A DNA stretch of 64,000 nucleotides from contig NZ_WEGH01000002.1 of NCBI RefSeq assembly GCF_009604375.1, positions 1,388,073 to 1,452,072 of the forward strand, in the 5' to 3' direction. The notes below the pieces were generated by a model. The model searched no databases. It worked only from the letters and a program-made list of their open reading frames with translations, and was not told where the DNA came from. A program made the position numbers and the translations under genes. This document shows positions 1 through 7,491 of this stretch, piece after piece. Numbering within the stretch: the stretch's first letter is position 1; the number at the start of each line of letters is the position of its first letter. This DNA is from Actinomadura macrotermitis (lineage in GTDB: Bacteria; Actinomycetota; Actinomycetes; Streptosporangiales; Streptosporangiaceae).

Positions 1-260
1 GGGCCCGCGTCCTGTTCCACGCCCCGCTGGAGGAGGTGGCGCCGCGCACGTCGCCCGGCGCCGGGCGGCTGGAGGCCGTGGACGCCCGCACCTGCCTGTT
101 CACCGCCGGTTCGAACTCGCTGCGCGAGCTGGCGGTGCACGTGGCGGCGAAGGGGTTCGACTTCGAGGTGCTGGATCCGCCGGAGCTGGTCCCGGTGCTG
201 CGCGAGGTCCGCGACCTCCTCAACCGGGCCGCGGCCAGGTCGGACCCGGGTTCGGGCTGA
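1..260 (+). CDS. WYL-domain regulator, C-terminal fragment
   Basis: Only about 85 codons are inside the window, read in frame from base 3 to the TGA at 258-260; the 5' part is upstream. The end resembles the C-terminal part of HTH-WYL (YafY/PafC-like) regulators: a strand-rich stretch with the phrase TAGSNSLRELAVHVAAKGFD, followed by a leucine-rich helix of the type VPVLREVRDLL. In the family this C-terminal region follows the ligand-sensing WYL domain, and an N-terminal helix-turn-helix would lie outside the window. The assignment rests on this fragment alone, so the family is probable and the target unknown. Confidence 0.6.
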   Translation, partial: ARVLFHAPLEEVAPRTSPGAGRLEAVDARTCLFTAGSNSLRELAVHVAAKGFDFEVLDPPELVPVLREVRDLLNRAAARSDPGSG

Positions 261-335
261 AGAGACCCCGCCCGGCACCGGGCACTTCCCCGGCGGTTGC
301 GGACTTTTGCGGCCGTCCGCTCGATAATGGCCGGC

Positions 336-1073
336 ATGGAGCAGGTCGAGGTCGTCGTCGCCCACCATGAGTGCGCGACCCTGCGTGTCGGCGACGTGTT
401 CCTGAAGATCGACTCTGATCAGGCGCGCACCGGCGTCGAGGTCGCGGCGATGGCCCTGGCGCCGATCCCGACGCCCCGGGTGCTGTGGCGCAAGCCGCCC
501 GTGCTCGCGCTGGCCGCCCTCCCCGGGGCGGCGCTCGGCCGCCTCGGCGAGCCGTCGGCCGCGTCGCCGGCGGCGTGGGCCGCGGCGGGCGCCGCCGTGC
601 GCAAGCTGCACGACGCGCCGCTGCCGCCATGGCCCGGCCGCGGCCCCGACGAGATCAGAGCGCGCCTCGACGGCGAATGCGAGTGGCTCCTGGCCAACGA
701 CGTCATTCCCCGTGACCTGGTCACGCACAACCGCCGGATCGCCGAGACCGCGCTCCGGCCGTGGACCCCGGTGTTCGCGCACGGCGACCTGCAGGTCGCC
801 CACGTGTTCATCGTCGGCGACGAGATCACCGGGGTGATCGACTGGACCGAGGCGGGCCCGGGCGACGCCCTGTTCGACCTCGCCATCTTGACGCTCGGGC
901 ACGAGGAGCACCTGGACGAGGTCGTCGCCGGCTACGGCGCCGACGTCGACCGCGACGTGATCCGCGCGTGGTGGTCGCTGCGGAGCCTGCAGGCGATCCG
1001 CTGGCTGGCCGAGCACGGCTTCGACCCGGCCGCGCCGGGCTGTGAGATCGACGTGCTGAAAGCCCGCATGTGA
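336..1073 (+). CDS. APH-type phosphotransferase family protein
   Basis: A protein of about 245 residues with the aminoglycoside phosphotransferase/choline kinase fold. The catalytic loop is seen as HGDL at residues 149-152, and the metal-binding aspartate is in VIDW (D169). The asparagine usually found in the HxDxxxxN motif is a histidine here (H156), so activity may be altered or the substrate unusual. The Trp/Asp-rich C-terminal helix (residues 170-190) follows as in the family. ATG codons occur at 327 and 336; I chose 336, but neither has a convincing Shine-Dalgarno sequence. Such proteins phosphorylate small hydroxylated molecules or act as uncharacterised kinases; no substrate can be inferred from the neighbours. 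Confidence 0.75.
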   Translation: MEQVEVVVAHHECATLRVGDVFLKIDSDQARTGVEVAAMALAPIPTPRVLWRKPPVLALAALPGAALGRLGEPSAASPAAWAAAGAAVRKLHDAPLPPWPGRGPDEIRARLDGECEWLLANDVIPRDLVTHNRRIAETALRPWTPVFAHGDLQVAHVFIVGDEITGVIDWTEAGPGDALFDLAILTLGHEEHLDEVVAGYGADVDRDVIRAWWSLRSLQAIRWLAEHGFDPAAPGCEIDVLKARM

Positions 1074-1097
1074 GCGCCGTCCCGCGGGACCGGCGCG

Positions 1098-1610
1098 TCA
1101 GCCGCGGGAGAAGGAGCCGGCGGGAGTGATCAGCTCGAGGTTGACCCCGTCGGGGTCGGAGAAGTAGGCCACCCGCGTCCCGGCGCCGTGGTGGGCGTGC
1201 TCGTCGGTGAAGGTGAACGGCGGCGCGTCGAACTCGATGCCGGCCGCGGTCATCCGGTCGTAGACGGCCTGCACGTCGTCCACCTCGAAGCACAGGTGCA
1301 TGGACCCGGCGTCGGTCGGCAGCGCCTTCGCCGTGCCCATCTCGGGGTCGACGAACTGGATCATGTCGATGTTCAGGTTGGACAGCCGCAGGGTCGCGTA
1401 GCGCAGCCGGACGCCGCCCGGCCCGACGCGGTCGCTCACCTTCGGCCCGTACATCGCCTCCACGCCCCGCATGTCCTCGGCGACGAACGGGTCCCGGCCG
1501 GTCAGCGCCCGGTAGAAGCGGATGGTGCGGTCGAGGTCCCGGACGGCGATGCCGACGTGGTTGGCCTTCGTCAGCGAGACGCCGATGTCGGCGTCGGGCA
1601 CGGTCTGCAC
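1098..1610 (-). CDS. VOC (glyoxalase/bleomycin resistance) family protein
   Basis: A 170-residue protein with a GTG start, preceded by GAAGGAA about nine bases upstream. It shows a two-module VOC fold: the first beta-alpha-beta unit begins with ANHVGIAVRDLD (metal-ligand His near residue 18). A second unit carries SMHLCFEVDD, and the C-terminal strand VNLELITPAG offers the acidic ligand. These positions match metal-dependent glyoxalase I-like and dioxygenase-like members of the superfamily. The gene converges with the phosphotransferase gene upstream in the window and runs with the oxidoreductase gene behind it. The substrate cannot be told from the sequence. Confidence 0.8.
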   Translation of the reverse strand: MQTVPDADIGVSLTKANHVGIAVRDLDRTIRFYRALTGRDPFVAEDMRGVEAMYGPKVSDRVGPGGVRLRYATLRLSNLNIDMIQFVDPEMGTAKALPTDAGSMHLCFEVDDVQAVYDRMTAAGIEFDAPPFTFTDEHAHHGAGTRVAYFSDPDGVNLELITPAGSFSRG

Positions 1611-1708
1611 GATGGCGTTCCTTCCGTGGTCGCGCGGATCCCGACAGGGCTCCTACCCCGGACGATCGGACGGCAGGGCCGGAACGCCGGAACTTTGCCG
1701 TCCCATGG

Positions 1709-2611
1709 TCAGCCGACCAGCAGGACGAGCTTTCCGCGCACGTGGCCGTTCTCGCCGGCGCGGTGGGCCTCCGCGATGTCGGTCAGGGGGAAGGTATGCG
1801 TGGCCGGGAGCGCGAAGCGGCCGGTCTCGATCAGCTCGCCGATCTCGCCGAGCACGTGGACGGCGCGGCCGGTGTCCCCGCGGCTGAACCGCACACCGTG
1901 TTCCTGGGCGCCGGTGAAGTCGGCGATCGTGATGACGTTCCCGGCGCCGCCGGCGAGGGCGATCAGTTCGGGCAGGTTCCCGCTGCCGGCGGCGTCGAGC
2001 GCCAGGTCGACGCCGCCGGGCGCGAGCGCGCGGACCCGTTCGGTGAGGCCCGCGCCGTAGGCGACGGGCTCGGCGCCCAGCGAGCGCAGGTGGTCGTGGT
2101 TCGCCGGGCTCGCGGTGCCGATCACGCGCGCGCCGCGCGCCGCGGCGAGCTGGACCGCGGCGCTGCCGATGCTTCCGGAGGCGCCGTTGACGAGCAGCGT
2201 GCCGCCTTTCCCGGCGCCGAGCTGGTCGAGCGCGCGGGTGGCCGTCTCGATGGCGGCCGGCAGCGCGGCGGCGTCGGCGAAGCCGAGCGACGGCGGGATC
2301 GGCGCGTAGTGGGACAGCACCGCCAGCTCGGCCTGCGCCGCCCCCGCGGCGGAGAAGCCGAACACCCGGTCGCCGGCGGCGACGCCGGTGACGCCCTCGC
2401 CGAGCTTGTCGACGACGCCCGCCGCCTCGTAGCCCAGGGTCTGCGGGAGCTCCTCGTCCATCAGGCCCCGGCGCTTCTTCCAGTCGCTCGGGTTGACGCC
2501 GGCCGCGCGCACCGCGATCCGGACCTGGCCGGGGCCCGGATGCGGATCGGGGAGATCCACGATCTCCAGGACCTCCGGGCCGCCGAAGCGGTCGAAACGG
2601 GCTGCCTTCAT
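1709..2611 (-). CDS. NADP-dependent quinone oxidoreductase-like MDR protein
   Basis: A 300-residue medium-chain dehydrogenase/reductase of the zinc-free quinone oxidoreductase class. The GroES-like N-terminal domain starts MKAARFDRFGGPEVL. The Rossmann domain has the NADP-binding loop NGASGSIGSAAVQLA near residue 145, followed by the typical GARVIGTAS strand. No cluster of structural-zinc cysteines is visible. Such enzymes reduce quinones or alpha,beta-unsaturated carbonyls with NADPH. The longer open frame upstream of 2611 is not used as the start because the conserved family start is the ATG at 2611. It is divergent from the reductase gene at 2888. Confidence 0.88.
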   Translation of the reverse strand: MKAARFDRFGGPEVLEIVDLPDPHPGPGQVRIAVRAAGVNPSDWKKRRGLMDEELPQTLGYEAAGVVDKLGEGVTGVAAGDRVFGFSAAGAAQAELAVLSHYAPIPPSLGFADAAALPAAIETATRALDQLGAGKGGTLLVNGASGSIGSAAVQLAAARGARVIGTASPANHDHLRSLGAEPVAYGAGLTERVRALAPGGVDLALDAAGSGNLPELIALAGGAGNVITIADFTGAQEHGVRFSRGDTGRAVHVLGEIGELIETGRFALPATHTFPLTDIAEAHRAGENGHVRGKLVLLVG

Positions 2612-2843
2612 CGTCTGCTCCGGCTTCTGCTCACGGCCATGCCAGGACCACCGTATGCGGCGGCCTATGCCCGCCGTCATCGAACCTGCCGGCGGATCGC
2701 CTTCCCACGGGTGCCGGGAAGGACCGGCCACGCTCACGTCCGGATGCTGCGCCCTGATACGCCCGGCGTACAGGCACAACCGGAGCGGACCACAGCTCAC
2801 TGGGACGTGCCACGGCCGCGCGCGATGAATCGGGCGGGTGCCG

Positions 2844-2857
2844 CCGGTACATACCGG
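2844..2857. promoter_or_regulatory. Palindrome upstream of the RibD-like reductase gene
   Basis: A perfect inverted repeat, CCGGTA-CA-TACCGG, lies 30 bases before the GTG of the reductase gene at 2888, in the divergent intergenic region. The placement fits a repressor operator over the core promoter. No regulator can be tied to it; the MarR gene at 3429-3839 is the nearest candidate but has its own different palindrome. Confidence 0.4.
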
Positions 2858-2887
2858 TGAGCAATCGACCGAAGGGAACCATTCATC

Positions 2888-3448
2888 GTGAGCGTCATCG
2901 TCATCGAGTTCATCACCCTGGACGGCGTCGTGTCCGACCCGGACGGGTCCGGCGGCACGCCGGCCGGCGGGTGGGCGTTCCGGCACGGGGCCGAGGCGGT
3001 CGCCGGGGACAAGTTCCGGCTCGGCGCCACCCTGGACGAGGGCGTCCTGCTGCTGGGGCGCGAGACCTGGCAGCTGTTCTCGGGGATCTGGCCGGGGCGC
3101 GACGACCCGTTCGCCCGGCGGATGAACGCCGTGCCCAAGCTGGTCGCCTCCCGCACGCTGACCGACACTTCGGGGTGGGCCGACTCGCAGGTCGTCGACG
3201 ACGTCGTCGCGGCCGTCGAGCGGGAGCGGCGCGATGTGATCATCACCGGCAGCCTGAGCGTCGTTCACCTGCTGATGGCGCGGGACCTGATCGACGAGTA
3301 CCGGCTGCTGACCTTCCCCACCGTCCTCGGCGCGGGCCGGCGGCTGTTCCCCGCCGAGGCGCCGCCCGCCGACCTGGAGTGCGTATCGGCCGACCGGCAG
3401 GGCGCCGCCGTCCTCGGGCGGTACCGCGTCAGGACAGCTCGGCGATGA
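2888..3448 (+). CDS. Dihydrofolate reductase/RibD C-terminal family protein
   Basis: A 186-residue protein of the RibD C-terminal/DHFR-like fold common in actinomycetes. It starts VSVIVIEFITLDGVVSDPDG, the usual substrate-pocket strand and loop. It then has LLLGRETWQLF (about residues 56-66), the NADPH-binding strand DVIITGSLSVVHLLM (about 117-131), and the closing LLTFPTVLGAGRRLFP. This family contains NADPH-dependent reductases of unknown substrate. GTG start with GAAGGGAA upstream at a rather long spacing. Its 3' end overlaps the convergent MarR gene by 20 bases. Confidence 0.85.
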   Translation: MSVIVIEFITLDGVVSDPDGSGGTPAGGWAFRHGAEAVAGDKFRLGATLDEGVLLLGRETWQLFSGIWPGRDDPFARRMNAVPKLVASRTLTDTSGWADSQVVDDVVAAVERERRDVIITGSLSVVHLLMARDLIDEYRLLTFPTVLGAGRRLFPAEAPPADLECVSADRQGAAVLGRYRVRTARR

Positions 3449-3839
3449 TCTTTTCGAGGGCGCTGCGCAGGTGGCGGCGCTCGTCGTCGGTGAGGCCGGC
3501 GGTGATGCGCTCCTCCAGGCGCCGCCGCGCCCGCTTGACCGGCTCCTCCGCGCGGCGGCCCCGGTCGGTCAGGTAGAGCCGGACGAGCCGGGCGTCGGCG
3601 GGGTCGCGGCGCCGGACGACCAGGTCCGCGGCCTCCATCCGGGTGGCGGTGTTGACGACGGTCGGGGTGGTGAGCCCGAGCCGGGCGGCCAGCTCGCCGG
3701 GGGTCAGGCCGTCCTCCTCCCAGAGCACCTCCAGCAGGAGGTTCTGCCCGATCCGGACGCCGTGCTCGCTCATCGCCGCGTCGGAGGCCGCGCGCATGAG
3801 CTTGTGGGCGCGGGTGGAGAGCCGGAGCACGTCGTCCAT
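3429..3839 (-). CDS. MarR family transcriptional regulator
   Basis: A 136-residue winged-helix protein. The recognition region LTPGELAARLGLTTPTVVNTATRMEAADLV spans residues 45-75, followed by the beta-wing RRRDPADARLVRLYLTDRG, a signature of MarR proteins. N- and C-terminal helices would form the dimer interface. It is divergent from the epimerase gene at 3920, with a near-perfect 24-base palindrome in the shared intergenic region. That arrangement predicts autorepression together with control of the epimerase, relieved by a small ligand. The ligand is not evident. Confidence 0.9.
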   Translation of the reverse strand: MDDVLRLSTRAHKLMRAASDAAMSEHGVRIGQNLLLEVLWEEDGLTPGELAARLGLTTPTVVNTATRMEAADLVVRRRDPADARLVRLYLTDRGRRAEEPVKRARRRLEERITAGLTDDERRHLRSALEKIIAELS

Positions 3840-3885
3840 GCCCCGATCCTACGGTCGCTTGCCTGCTAACGATCTCGCCTCTAGG

Positions 3886-3909
3886 ATTTCGCTAGCACGC
3901 TAACGAAAT
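3886..3909. promoter_or_regulatory. Predicted MarR operator
   Basis: An inverted repeat of arms ATTTCGCTAGC and GCTAACGAAAT around the central AC; 10 of 11 arm positions match. A further half-site, GCTAACGA, lies at 3864-3871. The palindrome covers the ATG at 3908, which argues that this ATG is not the start of the epimerase gene. It sits between the MarR start (3839) and the epimerase ribosome-binding site (GGAGGGG, 3910-3916). Confidence 0.7.
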
Positions 3910-3919
3910 GGAGGGGCGC

Positions 3920-4849
3920 ATGATCCTGATCACCGGCGGCCTGGGGTTCATCGGCTCGCACGTCACGCGGGCGCTGCTGGACCTGGGGGAACCGTGCCTG
4001 GCCGTCTCGCGTTCCGCCGCGCCGCGCGAGCTCCCCGAGGGCGCGGCGGCCGAACGGCTCGACATGGCCGACCGGTCCGCCTTCCTCGCCCTCGGCGACC
4101 GGTACGACATCACCGGGATCGTCCACCTGGCGAGCGCCCCGCTGCGCGGTACGGACGTGCTCGCCGAGCTGCGCGCCAACACGTCCGGCCTGCTCAACGC
4201 CCTGGAGGCGGCACGGGCCTGGGGCGTCCGCCGCATCTGCGTCGCCAGCACGATCGGCGTCTACGCCGGCGTCCGGGGCGCGGTGTTCCGCGAGGACGCG
4301 CCCCTCCCGCCGGGCGCGCCGCACCCGACCCCCGCGTTCAAGCGGAGCGCCGAGGCGCTGGCGGCCGTCGCCGCGGACAATGCCGTCAGCATGCGGATCG
4401 GCGCGATCTGGGGCCCGCACGGACGCGCGGATTCACCGTTCTTCGCCATCCCCGGCCTGGTGAACGCGGCCGTGCGCGGCGAGCCCTACCCGAAGCCGGT
4501 GCACGCTGGCGACGGCATCGACGCCCTCTACGCGCCGGACTGCGGCCGCGCCATCGCCCTCCTGCAGACCGCCGGGACGCTCCGGCACGGCGTCTACAAC
4601 ATCGGTTCCGGCCGCGTCACCACGAACGCGCAGGTCGTGGCGGCGCTGCGGAAGGCCGTCCCGGACGCCCCGATCGAGCTGGCCGAAGGGCGCTCCCAAG
4701 GCGAAGAACAGCGTCTCGACGTCACCCGCCTGCACGACGACACCGGCTTCGCTCCTGCTTATGACGCCGACGCCGCCGTGGCCGACTACGTCGCCTGGCT
4801 GCGATATTCGACCACCACAACGGGGATTTCCCGATCGGTGCGGTCCTGA
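3920..4849 (+). CDS. NAD-dependent epimerase/dehydratase family protein
   Basis: A 309-residue extended SDR. The N-terminal Rossmann motif is ILITGGLGFIGSH (G6-G12). A serine/threonine position is seen in CVASTIGVYAG (residues 107-117). Where the catalytic YxxxK should be, the sequence reads TPAFK (T137, K141), so the tyrosine appears to be missing and the enzyme is atypical. The later segment YNIGSGRVTTNAQVVAAL is typical of nucleotide-sugar epimerases. The start at 3920 is chosen for its GGAGGGG ribosome-binding site; the ATG at 3908 lies inside the operator. It is divergent from MarR, and its 3' end overlaps the convergent nitroreductase-like gene by 64 bases. Confidence 0.85.
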   Translation: MILITGGLGFIGSHVTRALLDLGEPCLAVSRSAAPRELPEGAAAERLDMADRSAFLALGDRYDITGIVHLASAPLRGTDVLAELRANTSGLLNALEAARAWGVRRICVASTIGVYAGVRGAVFREDAPLPPGAPHPTPAFKRSAEALAAVAADNAVSMRIGAIWGPHGRADSPFFAIPGLVNAAVRGEPYPKPVHAGDGIDALYAPDCGRAIALLQTAGTLRHGVYNIGSGRVTTNAQVVAALRKAVPDAPIELAEGRSQGEEQRLDVTRLHDDTGFAPAYDADAAVADYVAWLRYSTTTTGISRSVRS

Positions 4850-5241
4850 TGGGCCGCGATATGCGGCCGGGCCTCCTTGAGGACGCCGAGGAGCCGTTCG
4901 CGTTCCGCCCCCTCGGCAGTGGTGGCGATGGCCTCGTAGTGCTCTACGGTGCCCGATCCGGTTCCGAGTTCAATGGTCACCCGCGGGTTCGCGGCGAGGT
5001 TGCGGTACCAGGCGGGATGCGCCGGGGCCGCCATGGCCGAGGCCCACACGAAGACGCGGCCGGGCCCGTCCTCGAAACAGCCGAGCGGCGTTGTGCGGGG
5101 CAGCCCTGTTTTCACGCCCGTCGTGGTCAGCAGGACCACGCGCGTATTTTCCAGGCCGAGCTGGGTGACGACGCCGCCGTTGGCGCGGAATTCCTCGATG
5201 ACCGATCGGTTGATCTCACGGATGTCACCGGGCATGGACAT
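4786..5241 (-). CDS. Deazaflavin-dependent nitroreductase family protein
   Basis: A protein of about 151 residues of the F420-dependent Ddn-like split-barrel family. It has a start region with INRSVIEEFRANGG, the phrase VVLLTTTGVKTGLPRTTPLGCFEDG typical of the flavin/F420 phosphate-binding region, then HPAWYRNLAANPRVTIELG, a family hallmark. Members use reduced F420 to reduce nitro groups or quinones; F420 is common in actinomycetes. The start is the ATG at 5241 (a second ATG is at 5235). The upstream open frame is a shadow of the next gene. It lies 29 bases after the SnoaL-like gene on the same strand, so the two probably form an operon. Confidence 0.85.
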   Translation of the reverse strand: MSMPGDIREINRSVIEEFRANGGVVTQLGLENTRVVLLTTTGVKTGLPRTTPLGCFEDGPGRVFVWASAMAAPAHPAWYRNLAANPRVTIELGTGSGTVEHYEAIATTAEGAERERLLGVLKEARPHIAAHQDRTDREIPVVVVEYRSQAT

Positions 5242-5270
5242 GCGGGCTCCAGAAGGTCGAGGTGCGCGGA

Positions 5271-5621
5271 TCAGGTTCGGGGATCGGGGCCTTCGGTGAC
5301 GCCCCAGGCCTCGGCGAGCCGGCCGTCGTCGATGCGGAAGATCTCGATCAGCGTGGGCGGCGTGCCGCCGAGGCCCGTGACCGACGAGCGGACGGCGACC
5401 CTGTCGCCGTCGACCAGGATGTCGTCGGCCACGACCCGCATGTCCGGGAACCGGGCGACGACCTGGCGCCAGGCGTCCCTGCCCGCGGCGAACCCGGTGG
5501 CGCCGAGCGGGTGACTGAAGAAGCCGGGGGTGAACAGGCCGGCGGCCTCGTCGAACCGCCGGGTGTTGAAGCATTCCTGCATCCGCAGCACCAGGGCGCG
5601 TGCTTCCTCGCGGGTGGTCAT
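5271..5621 (-). CDS. SnoaL-like/NTF2-fold ester cyclase-type protein
   Basis: A 116-residue protein with the cone-shaped NTF2 fold. It has a helical start (TREEARALVLRMQECFNTRRFDEAA), then FTPGFFSHP, and strands around VVADDILVDGDRVAVRSSVTG and LIEIFRIDDGRLAEAWGV. This pattern fits SnoaL-like polyketide cyclases and steroid isomerase-like proteins of unknown substrate. It is divergent from a TetR gene, with two operator-like palindromes between them, so it is the likely regulated target of that TetR. Confidence 0.8.
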   Translation of the reverse strand: MTTREEARALVLRMQECFNTRRFDEAAGLFTPGFFSHPLGATGFAAGRDAWRQVVARFPDMRVVADDILVDGDRVAVRSSVTGLGGTPPTLIEIFRIDDGRLAEAWGVTEGPDPRT

Positions 5622-5637
5622 CGGTGCGGCCTCCTTT

Positions 5638-5658
5638 AACCGGGGCGACGCCCCGGTT
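5638..5658. promoter_or_regulatory. Predicted TetR operator 1
   Basis: A perfect inverted repeat, AACCGGGGCG-A-CGCCCCGGTT, 16 bases upstream of the SnoaL-like start at 5621. It shares its sequence with a second site at 5671-5692. Paired sites between divergent TetR and target genes are the usual arrangement for autoregulation. Confidence 0.7.
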
Positions 5659-5670
5659 CTGTTCGCAGCA

Positions 5671-5692
5671 TACGGGGCGGCGCCCCGGTTAA
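5671..5692. promoter_or_regulatory. Predicted TetR operator 2
   Basis: A second, less perfect copy of the same palindrome: CGGGGCG-G-CGCCCCG at 5673-5687, with the right flank GTTAA matching the outer arm of operator 1. It ends 9 bases before the GTG start of the TetR gene at 5701, where binding would block TetR transcription or translation initiation. Confidence 0.65.
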
Positions 5693-5700
5693 GCTAGGGC

Positions 5701-6318
5701 GTGATGTCCAGCCGATCACCTGAGCCCCCGGCTGCTCCCGGGAACGACCGGGGGCTGCGGGCCGACGCGCGCCGCAACCGCGACCGGGTGCTGCAGACCG
5801 CGCAGCGGTTGTTCGCGACCGAGGGCCTCGGCGTCTCGCTCGACGAGATCGCCTGCCGCGCGGGCGTCGGCCCCGGCACCGTCCACCGGCACTTCCCCAC
5901 CAAGGAGGCGCTCTATCTCGCCGTCGCGATCGACCAGATCAGGCGGCTGGTGGCCGAGGGCGAGGCGCTCGCCGGCGGCGACGACCCGGCCGCGCTGTTC
6001 ACGCTGCTGTCCCGGATGATGGCCTCGGGCGCGGAGAACGCCGTGGTGAAGAGCGCGCTCGCCGCCGCCGAGTTCGACCTGCGCAGCGCCGCCCCGGACG
6101 TCGCGGCGGACCTCACCCGCCAGGTCGCGGGCCTGCTCGACCGCGCGCGCTCCGCCGGCGTTGTGCGCCCCGACCTCACCGCCGGCGAGGTGATGGCCCT
6201 CGTCGCCGGCGCCTTCGCCGCGATCCGCCACGCCGAGGCGGAGACCGGCGGCGAAGGCTCGGCGCACCTCGCCCAGATCATCCTCGACGGGCTGCGCCCC
6301 CGGCCCGGCGGCCCGTGA
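5701..6318 (+). CDS. TetR/AcrR family transcriptional regulator
   Basis: A 205-residue regulator. The N-terminal helix-turn-helix lies at about residues 20-65, with RDRVLQTAQRLFATEGLG, VSLDEIACRAGVGPGTVHRHF and the following PTKEALYLAV. The C-terminal ligand domain resembles the SbtR-like TetR group. Starts are possible at GTG 5701 or ATG 5704. It is divergent from the SnoaL-like and nitroreductase-like genes, with two copies of one palindrome between them, so the inferred job is autorepression plus repression of that pair. Confidence 0.9.
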   Translation: MMSSRSPEPPAAPGNDRGLRADARRNRDRVLQTAQRLFATEGLGVSLDEIACRAGVGPGTVHRHFPTKEALYLAVAIDQIRRLVAEGEALAGGDDPAALFTLLSRMMASGAENAVVKSALAAAEFDLRSAAPDVAADLTRQVAGLLDRARSAGVVRPDLTAGEVMALVAGAFAAIRHAEAETGGEGSAHLAQIILDGLRPRPGGP

Positions 6319-6340
6319 ACCGCCGGGCGGGGCGGCGGGA

Positions 6341-6802
6341 TCAGCCCCAGTTCTGGCCCGCGGGCTCCTTGATGGTGGCGTTGAGCCGGTTGAACAGGTT
6401 GGTCAGCGCGATGTTGAGGATGACGGCGGAGAGCTGCCGCTCGTCGAAGTGGGTGGCGACCCGGTCCCACAGCTCGTCGGGGACCGCGTCGCCGCTGCGG
6501 TCGCCGAGGCGCGTCATCGCCTCGGCCAGCGCCAGCGCGGCCCGCTCGGCGTCGCTGTAGAAGGGCGCCTCCTCCCAGGCCGCGACGTTGCCGATGCGGT
6601 CTTCGCTCTCCCCGGCCTTCCGCAGGTTCCGCACGTGGGAGTACACGCACGCGCCGCAGCCGTTGATCTGGCTGGCGCGCAGCGCGGACAGTTCCAGCAC
6701 CTCCTGCGGCGCGCCGCCGGAGTAGATGCCCTTGAACATCGTCTGGATGCCCTCCAGGCCCTCGGGCAGCACGTACGCCGGGTTCTTCATCCGAGACTTC
6801 AT
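6341..6802 (-). CDS. Carboxymuconolactone decarboxylase/AhpD-like protein
   Basis: A 153-residue all-helical protein of the CMD/AhpD family. The redox motif CGACVYSH gives C49, C52 and H56, the arrangement used by AhpD-type alkylhydroperoxidase proteins. It is followed by KAGESEDRIGNVAAW and later ALALAEAMTRL, both family features. Such proteins take part in peroxide detoxification or act as thiol-disulfide reductases. The start at 6802 has AAAGGAA upstream; a second ATG lies four codons later. It converges with the TetR gene ending at 6318. Confidence 0.88.
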   Translation of the reverse strand: MKSRMKNPAYVLPEGLEGIQTMFKGIYSGGAPQEVLELSALRASQINGCGACVYSHVRNLRKAGESEDRIGNVAAWEEAPFYSDAERAALALAEAMTRLGDRSGDAVPDELWDRVATHFDERQLSAVILNIALTNLFNRLNATIKEPAGQNWG

Positions 6803-6949
6803 CGCTGATGTTCCTTTCGGGGACGCCGGGGCGATCCCGCGCCGGCCTTGTCGTCGCCCCTATGACCCGCCTCCGGCGTCGAGTGTGACGGCCCGCGCCG
6901 AAAAGGAAAGCACTTGCCCGCCGGGCGGGGCGGCTTTCATCATCGGGAG

Positions 6950-7489
6950 ATGAAGCCGCCCGAGCTCATCGCCCTCGACGGCATGCTGCTGCGCCGCTGG
7001 ACGCCCGCCGACGCGCCGACCCTGCACGCGGCCGTCCTGGAGTCGTTCGAGGCGCTGCACCCGTGGATGCCCTGGGCCGCCGAACGGCCCCAGGCGGATG
7101 AGCAGGCGGCCTTCGTCGAGCTGACGATCGGCCAGTGGGACGCGGGCGAGGCCTTCGTCTACGGCATCTTCGACCCCGGCGGCGAGCGGCTGCTCGGGAC
7201 CGCGGGCCTGCACGCGCGGGTCGGGCCGGGCGCCCTGGAGATCGGCTACTGGCTGCACCGCGACCACACCGGCAAGGGCCTGATGACCAGGGCGGCCGGG
7301 GCCCTCACCGACGCGGGGTTCGCGCTGCCGGGGATCGGGCGGATCGAGATCCACTGCGACGAGGCCAACACCGCCAGCGCGGCCGTCCCCCGGCGGCTCG
7401 GCTACCGGCTGGACCGCGTCGAGGAGATCGGCCGGGAGGCCCCCGCCGAGATCGGCCGCCGGATGATCTGGGCGAAGACGCGGCGCTGA
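6950..7489 (+). CDS. GNAT family N-acetyltransferase (Rim-like)
   Basis: A 179-residue acetyltransferase of the RimJ/RimL type. It begins with the substrate strand GMLLRRWTPADAPTLHAAV. The acetyl-CoA loop region is GYWLHRDHTGKGLMTRAAGALTDAGF, and it ends with the typical HCDEANTASAAVPRRLGY, which is the NxxS-pattern helix followed by the LGY strand. Start at ATG 6950, with GGGAG directly upstream. Such enzymes acetylate ribosomal proteins or small amines. Its end lies two bases before the stop of a convergent TetR gene. Confidence 0.88.
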   Translation: MKPPELIALDGMLLRRWTPADAPTLHAAVLESFEALHPWMPWAAERPQADEQAAFVELTIGQWDAGEAFVYGIFDPGGERLLGTAGLHARVGPGALEIGYWLHRDHTGKGLMTRAAGALTDAGFALPGIGRIEIHCDEANTASAAVPRRLGYRLDRVEEIGREAPAEIGRRMIWAKTRR

Positions 7490-7491
7490 GG

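Noticed and set aside
5638..5692. Intrinsic terminator between SnoaL-like and TetR genes
   Set aside because: The hairpins lie between two divergent starts and share one sequence, which fits operators, not terminators.
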